A DNA stretch of 64,000 nucleotides, from the NCBI RefSeq assembly GCF_007115105.1, contig NZ_SULJ01000009.1:88070-152069 (forward strand), written 5' to 3'. Below the pieces are notes generated by a model. That model was not told where the DNA came from, ran no database searches, and saw nothing but the letters and a program-made list of their open reading frames with translations. Source of the stretch: Clostridium sp. HBUAS56010 (lineage in GTDB: Bacteria; Bacillota; Clostridia; Lachnospirales; Lachnospiraceae). Shown here one piece after another: positions 62,686 through 64,000 of this stretch; positions within the stretch are counted from its first letter, which is position 1, and each line of letters begins with the position of its first letter. A program made the translations under genes and the position numbers.

Positions 62686-63123
62686 TTATCTATAATGCAA
62701 ACAATACACCATCTCTCCTTCAAGAATTCTTCCGTCTGCAGAAAATCCTAATTTTTCATAAAATTTCTTTGCAGCTAAATTCTCCGGTTCAAAACTTAAA
62801 TAAACCTTATGATGATCTGGGTCCTGCTGCAATATTGACAAAACGCAGTGAACCGCTGCACCGCCATATCCTCTTTTTTGATACATTTTATCAATCATGA
62901 GACGACCAATCCAGTACTCCTTATCCTCCCAATCCAAGCAATACATTACAAATCCTACCAGATTATCATCATCATATATAGCCAGCGGAATACATTCTGG
63001 TTCGGCTTTTGCTTGTGCCAAAGAATAAAGGTTACTTGCAACGTAATCCTTCTGTTCGTCGAAAACAGAAAGATTAATTACGTCTTGGAAGTTGTCACGC
63101 GTAATGCTCTTTAATTTTATCAT
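62686..63123 (-). CDS. GNAT-family N-acetyltransferase
   Basis: 145 aa from ATG 63123 (GGGGGC about 4-5 bases upstream; a longer in-frame start at 63174 would add an unrelated basic leader). The acetyl-CoA motif RLMIDKMYQKRGYGGAAV (Q-x-x-G-x-G/A form) and the final NLAAKKFYEKLGF are typical of GNAT enzymes of the spermine/spermidine or PaiA-like type. Substrate unknown. A short intergenic stretch (63124-63309) separates it from the IS66 remnant. Confidence 0.88.
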   Translation of the reverse strand: MIKLKSITRDNFQDVINLSVFDEQKDYVASNLYSLAQAKAEPECIPLAIYDDDNLVGFVMYCLDWEDKEYWIGRLMIDKMYQKRGYGGAAVHCVLSILQQDPDHHKVYLSFEPENLAAKKFYEKLGFSADGRILEGEMVYCLHYR

Positions 63124-63309
63124 GCTGCGCCCCCGTTTTGGTGATTTTTTTTCACACTTTCTACCACTATACACGAATATTTGTATTGGCTCAAGATTAT
63201 TTATTTGTCTGATGGGAATTGTTTTAAAGTATACGGTAAATAGCTAGTACCGTGCAAATTAGCTGCATCCATGCGATAATACCTCTAAAAGTCAAAGGAG
63301 GTTTACCGA

Positions 63310-63666
63310 ATGGACAAGATCACACACGAGGTCAGGCTGATCAATTGGACCAAGCTCATAAAGGAATGCTTATCAAGCGGTTTATCCAAAAAACAATGGT
63401 GCTCACAAAATCAGATTGATGAAAAGCAGTTTTATTATTGGCAACGCAGGGTGCGTGAAGAAATATATGCAGAACAAGTCAGTGCTGCGCCGGCGGAACG
63501 TTCAACGAGTTTTGTCGAAATACCTTCATTGTCAAAAGTGAAACAACCCAAGTCTACAAATGTTTCTGCTCAAATCCATGTAAACGGATGTGCCATTGAA
63601 ATCGCAGACTCTGCATCAGATGAATTTCTACGTCGGTTGCTTGGAGCATTATCCTATGTTCAATGA
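63310..63666 (+). CDS. tnpA: IS66 accessory protein TnpA (Orf1)
   Basis: 118 aa with AGGAGG about 9 bases upstream. The N-terminal half is a helix-turn-helix (WTKLIKECLSSGLSKKQWC then EKQFYYWQRRVRE), the conserved core of IS66 Orf1 proteins; the C-terminal half is variable and ends in LGALSYVQ. It appears full length. Its stop overlaps the start of the TnpB remnant by 11 bases, the normal IS66 arrangement. Confidence 0.88.
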   Translation: MDKITHEVRLINWTKLIKECLSSGLSKKQWCSQNQIDEKQFYYWQRRVREEIYAEQVSAAPAERSTSFVEIPSLSKVKQPKSTNVSAQIHVNGCAIEIADSASDEFLRRLLGALSYVQ

Positions 63667-63898
63667 TGCGTCCGGATTTCAAAAAATATATCTTGCATAT
63701 CTTGTTCCTCTTTTGTGGAAAAAGGACAGTGTTACTGAAACAGCAAAGGCAAACAATCTAAATCCGTTCTGTTACCTTGAATTTCTCTTGACCGAGCTAA
63801 TGGAACATCAAGAAGATACCAGTCAGGATTTTCTAAAGAATCTACTTCCCTGGTCGAATCAGATCCCTGAAATCTGTAAAATAAAAACAAAGGCGTAA
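63656..63898 (+). pseudogene. TnpB-TnpC deletion fusion of an IS66 element
   Basis: 80 codons from ATG 63656. The first ~14 residues (MFNDASGFQKIYLA) are the TnpB N-terminus; the rest (VTETAKANNLNPFCYLEFLL ... LLPWSNQIPEICK) is the C-terminal end of the large TnpC transposase. The reading frame continues across the junction near residue 15-20, so an in-frame deletion of roughly 2 kb is inferred by comparison with a normal IS66 layout. The catalytic DDE region is missing. Confidence 0.85.
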
Positions 63899-64000
63899 AC
63901 CAGACTGCCAATCGGGATAGTGTCAAGATTTTTTCGCAAATTGTATTTCAGCCGTTAGGTAGCCGGTAGTCAGCCGGCTATGATATCAGACTGATTCTGG
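63899..64000. other. Sequence after the IS66 remnant
   Basis: 102 bases without an ORF. AGCCGG (63961-63966) pairs with CCGGCT (63974-63979), a small hairpin. It may be the right end of the IS66 element or flanking DNA; the window stops before this can be decided. Confidence 0.4.

Larger units (their letters stand above)
63236..63898 (+). mobile_element. IS66-family element, internally deleted, right end beyond or near window edge
   Basis: An intact IS66 tnpA (Orf1) is followed by a fused remnant of tnpB and tnpC in a single short ORF. A candidate left end begins GTAAATAGC at 63236, consistent with the GTAA start of many IS66 inverted repeats, but no matching right repeat was found before base 64000. 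The element has lost almost all of tnpB and most of tnpC, so it cannot transpose by itself. Confidence 0.7.

Overview
The window looks like the chromosome of a low-to-mid GC Gram-positive anaerobe of the Clostridia, most likely a Lachnospiraceae member (Clostridium clostridioforme / Lacrimispora / Hungatella type). This rests on recognisable families, strong AGGAGG ribosome-binding sites, TTGACA/TATAAT-type promoters, YesM/YesN-type two-component genes, CW_binding-repeat surface proteins and a class B sortase. The species call is inference. Most of the window (about 1-49.5 kb) is one long cell-surface glycan region; the rest is housekeeping or accessory genes and the start of a damaged IS66-type element.

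Layout. (1) 1-5.4 kb, minus strand, clearly AT-richer than the rest: a GT4 glycosyltransferase cut by the window edge, a WbaP-type initiating phosphosugar transferase, an O-antigen-ligase/polymerase-like membrane protein, and an acidic CW_binding-repeat protein. (2) 5.3-10.7 kb, plus strand: a three-domain protein (winged helix + phosphocholine cytidylyltransferase + choline kinase), then two secreted CW_binding-repeat proteins, one a GH25 lysozyme. Enzymes that make CDP-choline sit beside proteins with choline-binding-type repeats. (3) 24.7-10.7 kb, minus strand: a probable 12-gene operon, rfbC-wzm-wzt-methyltransferase-1038 aa glycosyltransferase-hddC-hddA-gmhB-gmhA-two polytopic proteins-GtrB-like transferase. 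It carries a complete set of enzymes for GDP-D-glycero-D-manno-heptose plus an ABC-type glycan exporter. (4) 34.1-24.9 kb, minus strand: a membrane-anchored sugar-binding protein, YesM-type kinase, YesN-type regulator and lipoprotein, followed by a ChvE-GguA-GguB sugar ABC transporter. This resembles the XylFII-LytS-YesN arrangement. (5) 40.6-34.2 kb, minus strand: two Wzx-like flippases and a GT2/DUF2304/DUF2142 trio resembling GacI-GacJ-GacL side-chain addition, then a rhamnosyltransferase-like GT2. (6) 40.8-42.3 kb, plus strand: an L,D-transpeptidase with CW_binding repeats. (7) 49.5-42.3 kb, minus strand: UDP-galactopyranose mutase, a GT8, three GT2 enzymes, a sugar aminotransferase and an ATP-grasp enzyme.

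(8) 49.6-64 kb: leuA with a long structured leader, telA-xpaC, glmM, a sortase B, a BTAD regulator with a degenerate GGDEF-like tail, mgsA, an HD hydrolase, a cold-shock gene with a terminator-like hairpin in its leader, a MetE-like protein, a LysR regulator coupled to a DUF1835 protein, a GNAT acetyltransferase, and an IS66 remnant with intact tnpA and a TnpB-TnpC deletion fusion.

Working together (inference): the region appears to build at least two wall or surface glycans, one exported by Wzm/Wzt and containing heptose, the other moved by Wzx flippases and carrying rhamnose/galactofuranose-type sugars. One of them is probably decorated with phosphocholine, which would hold the CW_binding proteins (lysozyme, L,D-transpeptidase and others) on the cell. 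No LicD-type phosphocholine transferase or choline importer is encoded in the window.
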